64,000 bases of DNA from Saccharospirillum sp. MSK14-1 (lineage in GTDB: Bacteria; Pseudomonadota; Gammaproteobacteria; Pseudomonadales; Natronospirillaceae), in contig NZ_MIES01000026.1 in assembly GCF_003054965.1 (NCBI RefSeq), forward strand, positions 434,001-498,000. The letters are read 5' to 3'. Position numbers and translations under genes: made by a program. This document shows positions 1 through 8,724 of this stretch, piece by piece. The notes under the pieces were generated by a model. That model was not told the origin of the DNA. It saw only the letters and a program-made list of their open reading frames with translations, and ran no database searches. Each line of letters opens with the position of its first letter. Within the stretch, counting starts at the first letter, position 1.

Positions 1-1607
1 AAAGCGCCACGTGCACTGGTGTTGTGAATCAGGCACTGGCACAGGGTGTTTTGCCAGTGTGCGGGCAGATGAACCTGAGTGCGCTCAGCGCTGAACGAGC
101 CCAGCACCAGCCAGCGTTCGCCGTTTAATTCGCGCTCGTAAGCGAAGACGGTCGGGTGGTCTTCCAGCAGCAGTGTGAAGCGGCCATACACCAGTACATC
201 GTGGTCTTTGCGCAGCTGAATCAGCTTTTGGTAGTGCTGGAAAATGCCATCCGGGTCGGCGCGATCGGCGGCCACGTTAATGTCGCGGTAATTCGGGTTC
301 ACCGTCAGCCAGGGCGTCCCGGTGCTGAAACCGCCGTTGTCGGTGGCCGACCACTGCATCGGGGTGCGGGCGTTGTCACGGCCGTTGCGATAGATGGCGG
401 CCATGCGCTGGGCATGCGTCCAACCCAGGTCGCCGTATTCGTTGTAGAAATTCAGGGTTTCGATGTCGCGGTAGTCCTCGATGGCATCGAAGCGCACATT
501 GGTCATGCCGATTTCTTCACCCTGATAAATGTAGGGCGTGCCTTGCTGACCATGCAGTATGGTGGCGAGCATCTTGGCGGAGCGGATGCGGTGTTCACTG
601 TCGTCACCGAATTCAGAAACCGCGCGGGGCAGGTCGTGGTTGTTCCAGAACAGCGAATTCCAGCCACGGCCACCGGCCAGTGCGTGCTGCCATTTGGCCA
701 ATACCTGCTTGAGTTTCAACGGATCGACCGGCTTGGCGTTCCATTTGCCGCCGTTGGGAGCGCCATCTTCCGGTTCGCCGAAGGTCAGGCTGATGTGTTC
801 AAACTGGAACACCATGGAAATTTCATCGCGCTCGGGTGCGCAATACAACGGCGCGGTCTCAGGCGTGACGCTCCAGGTTTCACCCACGGTCAGCGCATCG
901 CGCGGTCCGTAAGTGGCTCGGTTCATGGTGTGAATGCGATCGTGCAGTTTCGGGCCTGCGGTCAGTTGCTGGTTGTCGACGTCTTTGCCGAGCAGGTCGA
1001 GAACGTCCATGCGGAAACCGGCAACGCCCCGGTCGAGCCACCAGTTCATCATGGTGTGGACGGCTTCGGGTACGGCCGGGTTATCCCAGTTCAGGTCGGG
1101 CTGCTTTTTGCTGAACTGATGGAAGTAGTACTCGCCGCTGGCCTCGTCGAACTCCCACATGGAGCCACTGAAATAGGAGGTCAGCTCGCTCGGCGGGCCG
1201 CCGTCGGCCGCCGGTTCACGCCAGATGTAGAAATCGCGGTAGTCACTGTCTTTCGACGATTTGGCATCGACAAACCAGGGATGTTCATCGCTGGAGTGGT
1301 TAACCACCAGATCGAGAATGATCTTGATGCCGCGCCGGTCGGCTTCGGCGATCAGTCGGTCCAGATCGTCCAGGGTGCCGAACTGGGGCGCGATGGCTTG
1401 GTAGTCGGAGATGTCGTAGCCGTTGTCGTCCATCGGCGAGGCAAAGATGGGCGACAGCCAGATCACGGTGATGCCCAAATCGGCCAGATGGTCGAGCCGT
1501 TCAATGATGCCCGGCAGGTCGCCCATGCCGTCGCCATTGGCGTCCATAAAGGAAGACGGATAAATCTGATAAACGACGGCACGGTGCCACCAGCGTTGTT
1601 CGGTCAT
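1..1607 (-). CDS. Alpha-glucosidase, GH13 (oligo-1,6-glucosidase/DexB type), 3' end missing
   Basis: The gene runs off the left edge; its first 535 codons are visible. It should hydrolyse terminal alpha-1,6 or alpha-1,4 glucosidic bonds of short oligosaccharides in the cytoplasm, as no signal peptide is seen. The start reads MTEQRWWHRAVVYQIYPSSF, the usual GH13 opening. The catalytic barrel shows NGDGMGDLPGI, the VVNHSS strand, the nucleophile Asp in GFRMDVLDLL (about residue 201), the acid/base Glu in TVGETWSV, and NNHDLPR with the third Asp. The PER-x-E-x-SMVFQFEH stretch is typical of DexB and oligo-1,6-glucosidases. It diverges from a LysR gene 111 bases away. It is separate from the agl operon at 45-51 kb and lacks the LacI palindrome seen there. 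The exact substrate is not decided. Confidence 0.93.
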   Translation of the reverse strand, partial: MTEQRWWHRAVVYQIYPSSFMDANGDGMGDLPGIIERLDHLADLGITVIWLSPIFASPMDDNGYDISDYQAIAPQFGTLDDLDRLIAEADRRGIKIILDLVVNHSSDEHPWFVDAKSSKDSDYRDFYIWREPAADGGPPSELTSYFSGSMWEFDEASGEYYFHQFSKKQPDLNWDNPAVPEAVHTMMNWWLDRGVAGFRMDVLDLLGKDVDNQQLTAGPKLHDRIHTMNRATYGPRDALTVGETWSVTPETAPLYCAPERDEISMVFQFEHISLTFGEPEDGAPNGGKWNAKPVDPLKLKQVLAKWQHALAGGRGWNSLFWNNHDLPRAVSEFGDDSEHRIRSAKMLATILHGQQGTPYIYQGEEIGMTNVRFDAIEDYRDIETLNFYNEYGDLGWTHAQRMAAIYRNGRDNARTPMQWSATDNGGFSTGTPWLTVNPNYRDINVAADRADPDGIFQHYQKLIQLRKDHDVLVYGRFTLLLEDHPTVFAYERELNGERWLVLGSFSAERTQVHLPAHWQNTLCQCLIHNTSARGA

Positions 1608-1662
1608 GCGCTACCTCGGTGATCGATGCGATTTTCGGCGCAGCCTAGTGGAGTGTTAAACA

Positions 1663-1682
1663 AAAATAAAATGCTTTATTTT
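1663..1682. promoter_or_regulatory. AT-rich inverted repeat between glucosidase and LysR genes
   Basis: Eight-base arms AAAATAAA and TTTATTTT are perfectly complementary around an ATGC spacer, inside a very AT-rich stretch (about 1655-1712) between two divergent genes. The position suits a LysR-type binding site or promoter elements for either gene. The assignment is inferred from position only. Confidence 0.4.
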
Positions 1683-1718
1683 GTGTTCATTATAGATTTT
1701 ATCGATATTGAGGTGGGC

Positions 1719-2654
1719 ATGGATAAAGCGTGGCGACAGTTTCTCGCGGTGGCCGAATTGCGCTCGGTCAGCCTGGCCGCGCAACGGCTTTTTGTCAGCC
1801 AGCCGACGCTGACGCACAACCTGAAGAAGCTGGAAAGCCAACTGGGCGTGACTCTGTTTAATCGCTCCCCGCGCGGTATGACGCTGACCTCCTATGGCGA
1901 AACCTTGCTCGAACAGGCGCGCATCATGCAGCGGGTTTACGACAATGCCTTGGGCAAGCTTCAGCAATTGAAGGTCGAACAGGAAAGCGGCCTGCGCATC
2001 GGTGTCGGCATGGCCTGGTGGCACCTGTTTTTCCGCGACCTGTTTCAGCGCTACCGCGAGCAGCACCCGACCGCACCGGCGCATATAGAGATTGGCAACC
2101 ACCTGCGCTCGATGGATCAATTGCTGGCTGGCGAGCTGGATTTGTTTATTGGGCACCGCATTGCTGGCCTTAATCCGAACAGCGGTGCGGTGTTCACGCC
2201 TCTGTTCAAGGTGCGTGATGCGTGTTTTGTCCGCACGGGGCATCCGCTGTTGGGCCGGGCGGTGAGTTTCGACGACTTGCTCGATTATCCCCATCTGGCA
2301 GTAACGCCAGACGAGACCCGCTACAGTCGTGCGGTGGTCACCAACCCACAATTCAAGGAAGCCGAACATCATCAGTATCATCTGGCCGACCGTGTGGTCT
2401 GGTCGACCAGTTCCATGAGTGCGGCGCTGGATATTCTGCGCGACAGCGATGCGGTGATGATTTATCCCGAGTCGATGACTGAGACGTTGGCGGATAGTGG
2501 TGTGGTGCCGTTAGCGTTGACCGAGCCGCAGGAAGCGATGGAGGTTGGGGTTTATCGGTTGGAAGATCGAATCAGTGATGACGGATTGGATGCACTGGTA
2601 GAGGAAGTAAAACTGGCGTTAGTCGAAACAAATAAAGTCGAACTAACCACCTAA
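1719..2654 (+). CDS. LysR-family transcriptional regulator
   Basis: A 311-residue LysR-type regulator. The N-terminal winged helix-turn-helix spans about residues 1-60 (AVAELRSVSLAAQRLFVSQP, then LTHNLKKLESQLGVTLFNRS), followed by a linker helix and a periplasmic-binding-like effector domain. An ATG at 1626 in the same frame gives a hydrophobic, AT-coded leader unlike the family. The ATG at 1719, with GAGG about 6 bases upstream, places the helix-turn-helix normally and is preferred. It diverges from the GH13 alpha-glucosidase and may control it, which would be unusual because sugar hydrolases are more often under LacI regulators. The effector is unknown. Confidence 0.92.
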   Translation: MDKAWRQFLAVAELRSVSLAAQRLFVSQPTLTHNLKKLESQLGVTLFNRSPRGMTLTSYGETLLEQARIMQRVYDNALGKLQQLKVEQESGLRIGVGMAWWHLFFRDLFQRYREQHPTAPAHIEIGNHLRSMDQLLAGELDLFIGHRIAGLNPNSGAVFTPLFKVRDACFVRTGHPLLGRAVSFDDLLDYPHLAVTPDETRYSRAVVTNPQFKEAEHHQYHLADRVVWSTSSMSAALDILRDSDAVMIYPESMTETLADSGVVPLALTEPQEAMEVGVYRLEDRISDDGLDALVEEVKLALVETNKVELTT

Positions 2655-2658
2655 AGAG

Positions 2659-2770
2659 TGCCCGACTGCGGTTGAGTTTTGGCTGACCGTCGGTCCACAT
2701 GGATGCGGACCGCCGAGCATACAGGGATGTACTTGCAGCGTGTCAGCCAAAACTCAGCCGTGGTCGGGTA
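2659..2770. repeat. Large imperfect inverted repeat, likely dispersed element and bidirectional terminator
   Basis: Two 29-base arms (2659-2687 and 2742-2770) are inverted copies matching at 25 of 29 positions. Between them lies a smaller perfect hairpin with arms CGGTCC (2691-2696) and GGACCG (2707-2712), then ACAGGGATGTACTTGCAGCG. The element sits exactly between the convergent ends of the LysR and aidB genes. From general knowledge, sequences containing a CAGGGATGTA core recur as intergenic palindromes in marine gammaproteobacteria. Whether this one is repeated in its genome cannot be seen here. Confidence 0.7.
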
Positions 2771-2796
2771 CGGAATCGCAAGCCACAGAAACTCAA

Positions 2797-4476
2797 TTAA
2801 ACAACCGGCATCGCCCGCTCAATGATCTTCGAACAATCCACACCCGGTTCCAGCGTCCCGTAATTAAAAGCGCCGTTCGGATTTAACCGAGATTCAACAA
2901 AGGCTTCTGCCACGCGCGGATCACCATCGCGTAATAAAATACTGGCCTGAAACGTCATCGCGAGTTTGTCTACCAGCGTGCGCGCACGGTATTCCAGTTG
3001 CTCGGTGTTGCTGAATTGTTGTTTCAGTTCCAGCAACGCCCGATCAAAACTTTTCGAGTGACTCTGGGCTTTTTCGATATCCGCCAGCAGCGCATCGAGT
3101 GTTTTGGGGTCACGGCCAATGGCCCGCAACACATCCAGACATTGAATATTGCCCGAGCCTTCCCAGATGGCATTGACTGGTGCTTCGCGATACAGCCGGG
3201 GCAGAATATTTTCTTCCACATAACCCACTCCGCCAATGCACTCCATGGCCTCATAGGTTAAATGCGGCGTGCGTTTGCAGACCCAGTATTTGCCAACGGC
3301 GGTTGCCAAACGCGCCAGCAATTGTTCCGATTCATCACTGGCGCTGTGGTCCAGCGCGCGACCGACGCGCAGGCTCATCGCCAATGCCGCTTCTGATTCA
3401 ATCGATAAATCGGCCAACACATTTTGCATTAAAGGCATGTCGTGCAAGGGCTGACCAAAGGCCGAGCGACCGCTGGTGTGGTGCAATGCCTGAGCGGTCG
3501 CTGCACGCATTAACGCAGCCGAGCCAACCAGACAATCGAAACGCGTCATGGCGACCATTTCGATGATGGTGCGCACGCCTTTGCCTTCCTCACCTAACAA
3601 CCAGGCGTGCGCGCCGCGAAATTCGATTTCCGATGACGCGTTGGAGCGATTGCCCAGTTTGTCTTTCAGTCGCTGAATAAAGAACGCATTTTTCTGACCG
3701 TCGTCGCGCCAGCGCGGCATTAAAAAACAACTCAAACCGTTTTCGGTTTGCGCTAACACCAAAAACGCATCGCACATGGGCGCAGAGCAAAACCATTTGT
3801 GACCGATCAGTTCATAGCGCTCGCCGGGCTGACGTTTACCCAGCGGATAAGCGCGCGTTGTATTGGCGCGCACGTCGGAGCCGCCTTGTTTCTCGGTCAT
3901 CGCCATGCCGATGGTTAGGCCGTCTTTTTCATAAAAAGGCACGTTGCGCGGGTCGTAAACCGGGGCGGTTATTTTCGGCAGCCAAAGATCGGCGACCTCG
4001 GGTGTCGTAGCAATGGCCGGGACGGCGGCAAAGGTCATCGTCAGTGGGCAGGCTGAGCCGGCTTCGGCGTGCATGTGCAGATATTCCAGTCCGGCGCGGG
4101 CCACGTGGGCGCCTGGTTTTGGCGTGCGCCAGGGCAACGCAGGAATGCTCGCTTCAACGGCGGTACGCATTAATTCGTGATAAGCCGGGTGGAAACGCAC
4201 TTCGTCGATGCGGTGGCCGAATCGATCATGCGAATGGAAGGTGGGTGGCACTTCATTGGCCTGAAAACCCGCCTCGATTAAATCGCCGCCGGCGCGCTGG
4301 CCGTAATCGTTGAGCCGGTCTTCAGCCCAGCCCGCACCGAAGTGATGGCTCCAGTGTTGCAGGGCGTTGTCGCTGCGGTAAAGGTTGTAGTTTGCCAAGG
4401 GTGTTGGCTGATTGATGACATCGTGGGTGTCGGCATTGGCCAGATGTTGGTCGCGTTTAAAGGGGGCATCGCTCAT
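2797..4476 (-). CDS. aidB: AidB-like acyl-CoA dehydrogenase (alkylation response)
   Basis: A 559-residue flavoprotein of the AidB branch of acyl-CoA dehydrogenases, close to the length of E. coli AidB. AidB belongs to the adaptive response to DNA alkylation, binds FAD and DNA, and has weak isovaleryl-CoA dehydrogenase activity. Landmarks include the N-terminal NQPTPLANYNLY, RFHPAYHELM, the flavin motif MAMTEKQGGSDVR, LKDKLGNRSNASSEIEF, and RLYREAPVNAIWEGSGNIQ, which retains the Glu that acts as base in dehydrogenases. The ATG has AGAGG about 8 bases upstream. No other ada-type gene is adjacent, but an Ogt gene lies 9 kb away. AidB is preferred over a generic dehydrogenase because these blocks match the AidB consensus. 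Confidence 0.92.
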   Translation of the reverse strand: MSDAPFKRDQHLANADTHDVINQPTPLANYNLYRSDNALQHWSHHFGAGWAEDRLNDYGQRAGGDLIEAGFQANEVPPTFHSHDRFGHRIDEVRFHPAYHELMRTAVEASIPALPWRTPKPGAHVARAGLEYLHMHAEAGSACPLTMTFAAVPAIATTPEVADLWLPKITAPVYDPRNVPFYEKDGLTIGMAMTEKQGGSDVRANTTRAYPLGKRQPGERYELIGHKWFCSAPMCDAFLVLAQTENGLSCFLMPRWRDDGQKNAFFIQRLKDKLGNRSNASSEIEFRGAHAWLLGEEGKGVRTIIEMVAMTRFDCLVGSAALMRAATAQALHHTSGRSAFGQPLHDMPLMQNVLADLSIESEAALAMSLRVGRALDHSASDESEQLLARLATAVGKYWVCKRTPHLTYEAMECIGGVGYVEENILPRLYREAPVNAIWEGSGNIQCLDVLRAIGRDPKTLDALLADIEKAQSHSKSFDRALLELKQQFSNTEQLEYRARTLVDKLAMTFQASILLRDGDPRVAEAFVESRLNPNGAFNYGTLEPGVDCSKIIERAMPVV

Positions 4477-4530
4477 GGTGGCTGCCTCTGATTATTGTTG
4501 CGTCAGCCTAGCGCAGCGCAGTGGTTGCGA

Positions 4531-4815
4531 CTAGTGATCGTCGTCTTGCTCGCGTTCTTCGAGTTCCAGTTTGATGCGCTTCAGCGTTGCTTGAATGGCG
4601 GTGGAATCGGGTTCTTTTTCCAGCGCTTTTTCGAGCAGCCGAATGGCATCCTGTTCGCGGCCGAAGGCAACCAGCGTGTCGGCTTGCTCGATCACCAGCC
4701 GGCCTTTGCTGCTGCGCCGTTCGCGCACCGCGGCGCGGCCATTGATCATGCGTAAATAGGTGAACAGCACCAGCACCAGCATGAGTGCGCCGACGCCTGC
4801 GAATCCCAACCCCAT
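4531..4815 (-). CDS. Small membrane-anchored TPR-like protein
   Basis: A 94-residue protein of unknown role. Residues 2-20 (GLGFAGVGALMLVLVLFTY) form one N-terminal membrane helix, followed by a basic stretch. A helical segment with tetratricopeptide character (ADTLVAFGREQDAIRLLEKALEKEPDS) comes next, then an acidic tail. The arrangement resembles the C-terminal helical hairpin of FimV-like or NrfG-like anchored proteins, but it is too short to assign. The ATG follows a GGAG sequence. It lies 34 bases downstream of the patatin gene and 54 bases upstream of aidB on the same strand, so the three could be co-transcribed. Confidence 0.8.
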   Translation of the reverse strand: MGLGFAGVGALMLVLVLFTYLRMINGRAAVRERRSSKGRLVIEQADTLVAFGREQDAIRLLEKALEKEPDSTAIQATLKRIKLELEEREQDDDH

Positions 4816-4849
4816 GAGTGTGCTCCTCGCGAATAGGATGCCCTATAGT

Positions 4850-6700
4850 TTAGCCAGATCGCTCACTTTGCAATTGTTCGCGCGCGTAGTCGTAACCGCT
4901 TTTGAAAATATCGTCTATCCTGCCCCAGTCCAGTAAGCCGATGGTTTGCAGCGGCGGATTAAAGTACAGGTCGGTCAGCGATTTATCCGTATCGCGCTGT
5001 GAAAAGCTGTACATAAAACTGACGCTGATCAGATAGGTCGCCAGCGACGGCAGCGGATAACGCCGTTTCTTTTTGCCGCGCAAACGATCGAGCAACAACC
5101 CCCAGGTTCCAGGCACTTCGTCAAATGACAGAGGCTGGGGCGAGCGAATGCCTAGGTCGACGCCAATGACGGTGCCGACTCCGCGTACCGAACGCATGAT
5201 ATTGACTGGAAAGTTGTTCAGCGTTGCGCCGTCGCACAATAAATCGCCGTCTTTAAGAATGGGCGGCAGGGCACCGGGAATGGCGCAGGTCGCTCGCAAG
5301 GCACGGGTTAAATCGCCGCGCTTGAGCACGTCTTCGCGGGCGTGCGAGTAATTAGTGGCGATGCAGTAAAACGGCAGCCACAAATCTTCCAGTTGGCCGG
5401 GGTGACCCATGAGTTCGCGGAAGGACTCGTCAATCAACGTGCGCAAGCGCTGGCCGCGAATCAGCGACATGAGTGGCAGCCAGTTGTAATCCCTGGTGGG
5501 GCTTTTACGGAAGGCTTTACGGCAGGCGTCCTGCAATTGATCGACGGGCCGGTCCATGGCGATAACCGCCGCCATAATGGCGCCGATGCTGGTACCGCCC
5601 ACCACGTCAATTTCAATGCCCGCTTCATCCAGCGCCTGCATCACACCCATGTGCGCCAGACCGCGAGCGCCTCCGCCAGCGAGCACCAAGCCAACAGCGG
5701 TGCGGTTTTCAATGCGTGCCAGTCGTGCCAGATCTTTCGCGCGTTGAGGCCGCACGTGCAGGTGGTCGGTAACTGGACGGCGATTGAGCCAGTCGGCGGT
5801 ACCGCGCGGCGATGCGGCTTCTTTCGGGTGCAGCAAGATCAGACGCTGCGCCACGTCCAGTTCCGGTGGGATTGTGTCCAGGATGTCCGTTTCGGTCGGA
5901 TGGCATTCAACGGGGTCGTTGGCATCGGCCAGCAACAGGTGTTCGTCGCTGTGGTTGCAACAGAACCGAGTCCAGGCATTGGGTTTGGGGTCGGCGACCA
6001 GCAAGACGTAATCGTATTGTGCTTCCAGCGCATCAAGATGCAGCGCCAGCCGATGTTGGCTCGGGTGGTCATTGGACTCGTCGCGAGCCAGTCCGGCGGT
6101 ATTGGTATCGCTGTCCATTTGTTGTGCGGTCAGCACGTAAACGCTGCCCAGTGAACACAATGCCTGACGAAAGCGTTCGGCGAAATCGATGGCATCGGCG
6201 CTGTCACTGATGGGAATTAACGTCAGCGTTACCGGCCGAGTTTCAGTGTGCTGACGCTGAGGTTGTTGCAGTCGTTCGATGATTTTGCGCGGCAACGTTA
6301 ATGACAGATGCAAGCTGCTGCCCAGCAGCTCTTCAAAGTGCGCTTGATCCAGACGGACCAATACGGAATCGCGCAGCGCCACGACAGTAGCCGAACGAGG
6401 CTGGCCGGTGTACAGGCTCATTTCACCGATGACTTCGCCGCGGCCTAGTTCTTGAACGGGGCGGGTTATTCCTTGTTCGTTGTTAACATAAACACGCAAT
6501 CGGCCGCTGATGGTCAGGTAGAGCGCATCTCCCAGATCGCCCTGTGTCATCAGTCGCTCACCGGATTTGATTTGTACCCAGGTGAGGCGGTCGCGAACCT
6601 GTTGTAACGCAGCCGGTTGTAAATCACTGAGAAAGGCATTGAGGTGGTAAGTCAGCAGCTCGTTCTGGTGAGCTTTTGGATCCGTTATTCGTGCAACCAA
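4850..6700 (-). CDS. NTE-like patatin phospholipase with cyclic-nucleotide-binding domain (TTG start)
   Basis: A 616-residue member of the neuropathy-target-esterase group of patatin-like serine hydrolases, expected to hydrolyse (lyso)phospholipids. Residues about 25-145 form a CRP-like cyclic-nucleotide-binding fold (LMTQGDLGDALYLTISGRL, GRGEVIGEMSLYTGQPRSAT). Residues about 155-310 are the usual middle region of such bacterial proteins. The patatin domain has the oxyanion motif GGGARG (342-347), the nucleophile in GTSIG (Ser 371) and the dyad Asp in DGA (490). The start is TTG at 6700, decided by an ideal AAGGAGG seven bases upstream; the next in-frame ATG would cut into the nucleotide-binding fold. 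It diverges from recQ. The natural ligand and substrate are unknown. Confidence 0.93.
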   Translation of the reverse strand: MVARITDPKAHQNELLTYHLNAFLSDLQPAALQQVRDRLTWVQIKSGERLMTQGDLGDALYLTISGRLRVYVNNEQGITRPVQELGRGEVIGEMSLYTGQPRSATVVALRDSVLVRLDQAHFEELLGSSLHLSLTLPRKIIERLQQPQRQHTETRPVTLTLIPISDSADAIDFAERFRQALCSLGSVYVLTAQQMDSDTNTAGLARDESNDHPSQHRLALHLDALEAQYDYVLLVADPKPNAWTRFCCNHSDEHLLLADANDPVECHPTETDILDTIPPELDVAQRLILLHPKEAASPRGTADWLNRRPVTDHLHVRPQRAKDLARLARIENRTAVGLVLAGGGARGLAHMGVMQALDEAGIEIDVVGGTSIGAIMAAVIAMDRPVDQLQDACRKAFRKSPTRDYNWLPLMSLIRGQRLRTLIDESFRELMGHPGQLEDLWLPFYCIATNYSHAREDVLKRGDLTRALRATCAIPGALPPILKDGDLLCDGATLNNFPVNIMRSVRGVGTVIGVDLGIRSPQPLSFDEVPGTWGLLLDRLRGKKKRRYPLPSLATYLISVSFMYSFSQRDTDKSLTDLYFNPPLQTIGLLDWGRIDDIFKSGYDYAREQLQSERSG

Positions 6701-6849
6701 AATCTGTCCTCCTTGGCTAACGGGTGTTCATCGATACGCCATCCATGCGCCGGTAGATAGTACGCGCTGGCTCGTTGAATGACAGCGAGAGAGCCGGGTA
6801 TGACTTCAATTTTCAGCCGTCGTTGTCGATAACGTTGATCATTTAACAA
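6685..6849 (-). CDS. Possible 54-codon leader ORF coupled to the patatin gene
   Basis: Directly upstream of the patatin gene and overlapping its start by 16 bases, an open frame encodes a protein-like sequence containing [20 protein letters not shown] and ending ...DRFWLHE. The frame stays open back into the recQ region. A TTG at 6849 is the nearest usable start not overlapping recQ, with only weak ribosome-binding support. The strong AAGGAGG of the patatin gene lies within this frame, so termination here could feed initiation of the phospholipase. No family is recognised, and chance openness is quite possible. Confidence 0.25.
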   Translation of the reverse strand: MLNDQRYRQRRLKIEVIPGSLAVIQRASAYYLPAHGWRIDEHPLAKEDRFWLHE

Positions 6850-6900
6850 CTCTATGGCGCTGGCGTATCGGTGCTCCGGCCAGGTCGATATACTGCGGTC

Positions 6901-8724
6901 ATGACTGCAACTGCCCACTCCGTACTGCAACACGTCTTTGGCTACGACGCTTTTCGCGGCGACCAAGAGGCCATCATCAACACCCTTATCGACGGTGGTG
7001 ACTGTCTGGTGCTCATGCCCACCGGTGGCGGTAAGTCGCTGTGCTATCAGGTGCCAGCGCTGGTCCGGCCGGGCACGGGCGTGGTGATTTCGCCGTTGAT
7101 CGCCTTGATGCAGGATCAGGTTAACGCCTTGCGTGAGTTGGGCGTGAAGGCCGGTTTTCTCAATTCCACCTTGTCGTTTGATGCCGTGCGCGAGACCGAA
7201 AATGCGCTGCTCGCCGGTGAGCTGGATATGCTCTACATCGCCCCGGAGCGGTTGCTGCAAGAGCGCACTCTCGACTTACTCAACCGTGCGCCCCTGGCGT
7301 TGTTTGCCATCGATGAAGCACATTGTGTGTCGCAGTGGGGACACGATTTCCGCGCCGATTATCTGAAACTCGGTTTGCTGGCCGAGCGCTTCCCAACCAT
7401 TCCACGCATTGCCCTGACCGCGACCGCTGACGCCCGCACGCGCCTCGATATTCAACAACGCTTAGGCCTCACCGACGCCCCGGCCTTCGTTGGCGGTTTC
7501 GATCGACCCAACATTCAATATCGCATTCAGGCCAAACAACAGCCGCGTCAGCAATTGCTGCGGTTTTTAAAAGACGAAGGCGGCGATCAGGCGGGCATTG
7601 TTTATTGTCTGTCGCGTAAAAAAGTGGAACAGACGGCGGACTGGCTGGTGCAGCAGGGGTTTAAGGCGTTGCCGTATCACGCCGGTCTGGATGCGAATGT
7701 GCGCCAGGATCACCAGCAGCGCTTTTTGCGGGAAGACGGCATCATCATGGTGGCGACCATCGCCTTTGGCATGGGCATCGATAAACCCGACGTGCGCTTT
7801 GTGGTGCACCTGGATCTGCCCAAAAGCATCGAAGCCTATTATCAGGAAACCGGCCGCGCCGGCCGCGATGGCGAACCGTCCACGGCGGTGTTGTTTTACG
7901 GTTTTGAAGACGTCGTCAAACTGCGCCAGATGATGGCGCAATCGCAAGGCAGTGAAGAACATCAGCGCTACGAACAACAACGTCTGAACGCCATGCTCGG
8001 TTTGTGTGAAGTTACCCGTTGTCGGCGTCAGGTGTTATTGCGTTATTTCGACGATGAACTGCCCGGGCCTTGTGGTAATTGCGACACCTGTTTGCACCCG
8101 GTTGAAACCTGGGACGCGACCGAAGCGGTGCGCAAAGCGCTGTCGTGTGTGTATCGCACCGGTCAGCGTTTTGGAGCCAATCATTTAATCGATGTATTGC
8201 GCGGCAGCGACAGCGAAAAATTGCGTCGCCTGGGTCATCACCAGTTATCGACTTACGGTATTGGCACCGAATTATCGGCCAACGAATGGCGTTCGGTTTT
8301 GCGTCAATTGGTGGCGACGGGTTTGCTGGCGGTCGATCCGGATGGCTACGGCGGATTGCGCTTAACCGATGCCTGTCGGCCGGTGCTTAAAGGCGAGCAG
8401 ATCGTCAGTCTGCGCAAAGACAGCCTTCCGGAGAAGACCTCGTCCCGCCGCTCGGGTGCACGGACTGCACCGGCCCAGGTTGATGAAGCCGATGAGCCGC
8501 TGTGGCAAGCCTTGCGGGCCTGCCGTAAACAGTTGGCGGACGAACAGGGCATTCCGCCCTTTATGGTGTTTCACGACAAAACGCTTGCCGAGATGTTGTC
8601 GCGACGACCGCAATCGCTCAGCGAATTGGCCGAAGTGTCCGGTGTCGGCGATGCCAAGCTGGAACGCTATGGCGATGCATTCCTTGCGGTGTTTGCCGAA
8701 GCGATCACTCAGCCTCCAGCCTGA
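6901..8724 (+). CDS. recQ: ATP-dependent DNA helicase RecQ
   Basis: A 607-residue 3'-5' DNA helicase of recombination and fork repair. The superfamily-2 core has Walker A MPTGGGKS, the DEAH box [17 protein letters not shown], and the motif VI region [13 protein letters not shown]. The zinc-binding RQC part follows with its cysteines (TRCRRQ and CGNCDTC), then a winged helix and a C-terminal HRDC domain ([20 protein letters not shown]). The colinear match to E. coli RecQ includes the start region. ATG 6901 is preferred to an in-frame start at 6871 because the added residues are not family-like. Its end overlaps the convergent chemoreceptor gene by 20 bases. Confidence 0.97.
   Translation: MTATAHSVLQHVFGYDAFRGDQEAIINTLIDGGDCLVLMPTGGGKSLCYQVPALVRPGTGVVISPLIALMQDQVNALRELGVKAGFLNSTLSFDAVRETENALLAGELDMLYIAPERLLQERTLDLLNRAPLALFAIDEAHCVSQWGHDFRADYLKLGLLAERFPTIPRIALTATADARTRLDIQQRLGLTDAPAFVGGFDRPNIQYRIQAKQQPRQQLLRFLKDEGGDQAGIVYCLSRKKVEQTADWLVQQGFKALPYHAGLDANVRQDHQQRFLREDGIIMVATIAFGMGIDKPDVRFVVHLDLPKSIEAYYQETGRAGRDGEPSTAVLFYGFEDVVKLRQMMAQSQGSEEHQRYEQQRLNAMLGLCEVTRCRRQVLLRYFDDELPGPCGNCDTCLHPVETWDATEAVRKALSCVYRTGQRFGANHLIDVLRGSDSEKLRRLGHHQLSTYGIGTELSANEWRSVLRQLVATGLLAVDPDGYGGLRLTDACRPVLKGEQIVSLRKDSLPEKTSSRRSGARTAPAQVDEADEPLWQALRACRKQLADEQGIPPFMVFHDKTLAEMLSRRPQSLSELAEVSGVGDAKLERYGDAFLAVFAEAITQPPA

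Noticed and set aside
156-1622. A 488-codon plus-strand open frame opposite the GH13 gene
   Set aside because: It mirrors the glucosidase codons on the other strand; the minus-strand product has all GH13 motifs and the plus-strand product has none.
5342-6154. A 270-codon plus-strand open frame
   Set aside because: It lies fully inside the patatin gene on the opposite strand and shows no recognisable domain; it reflects GC-rich codon bias.
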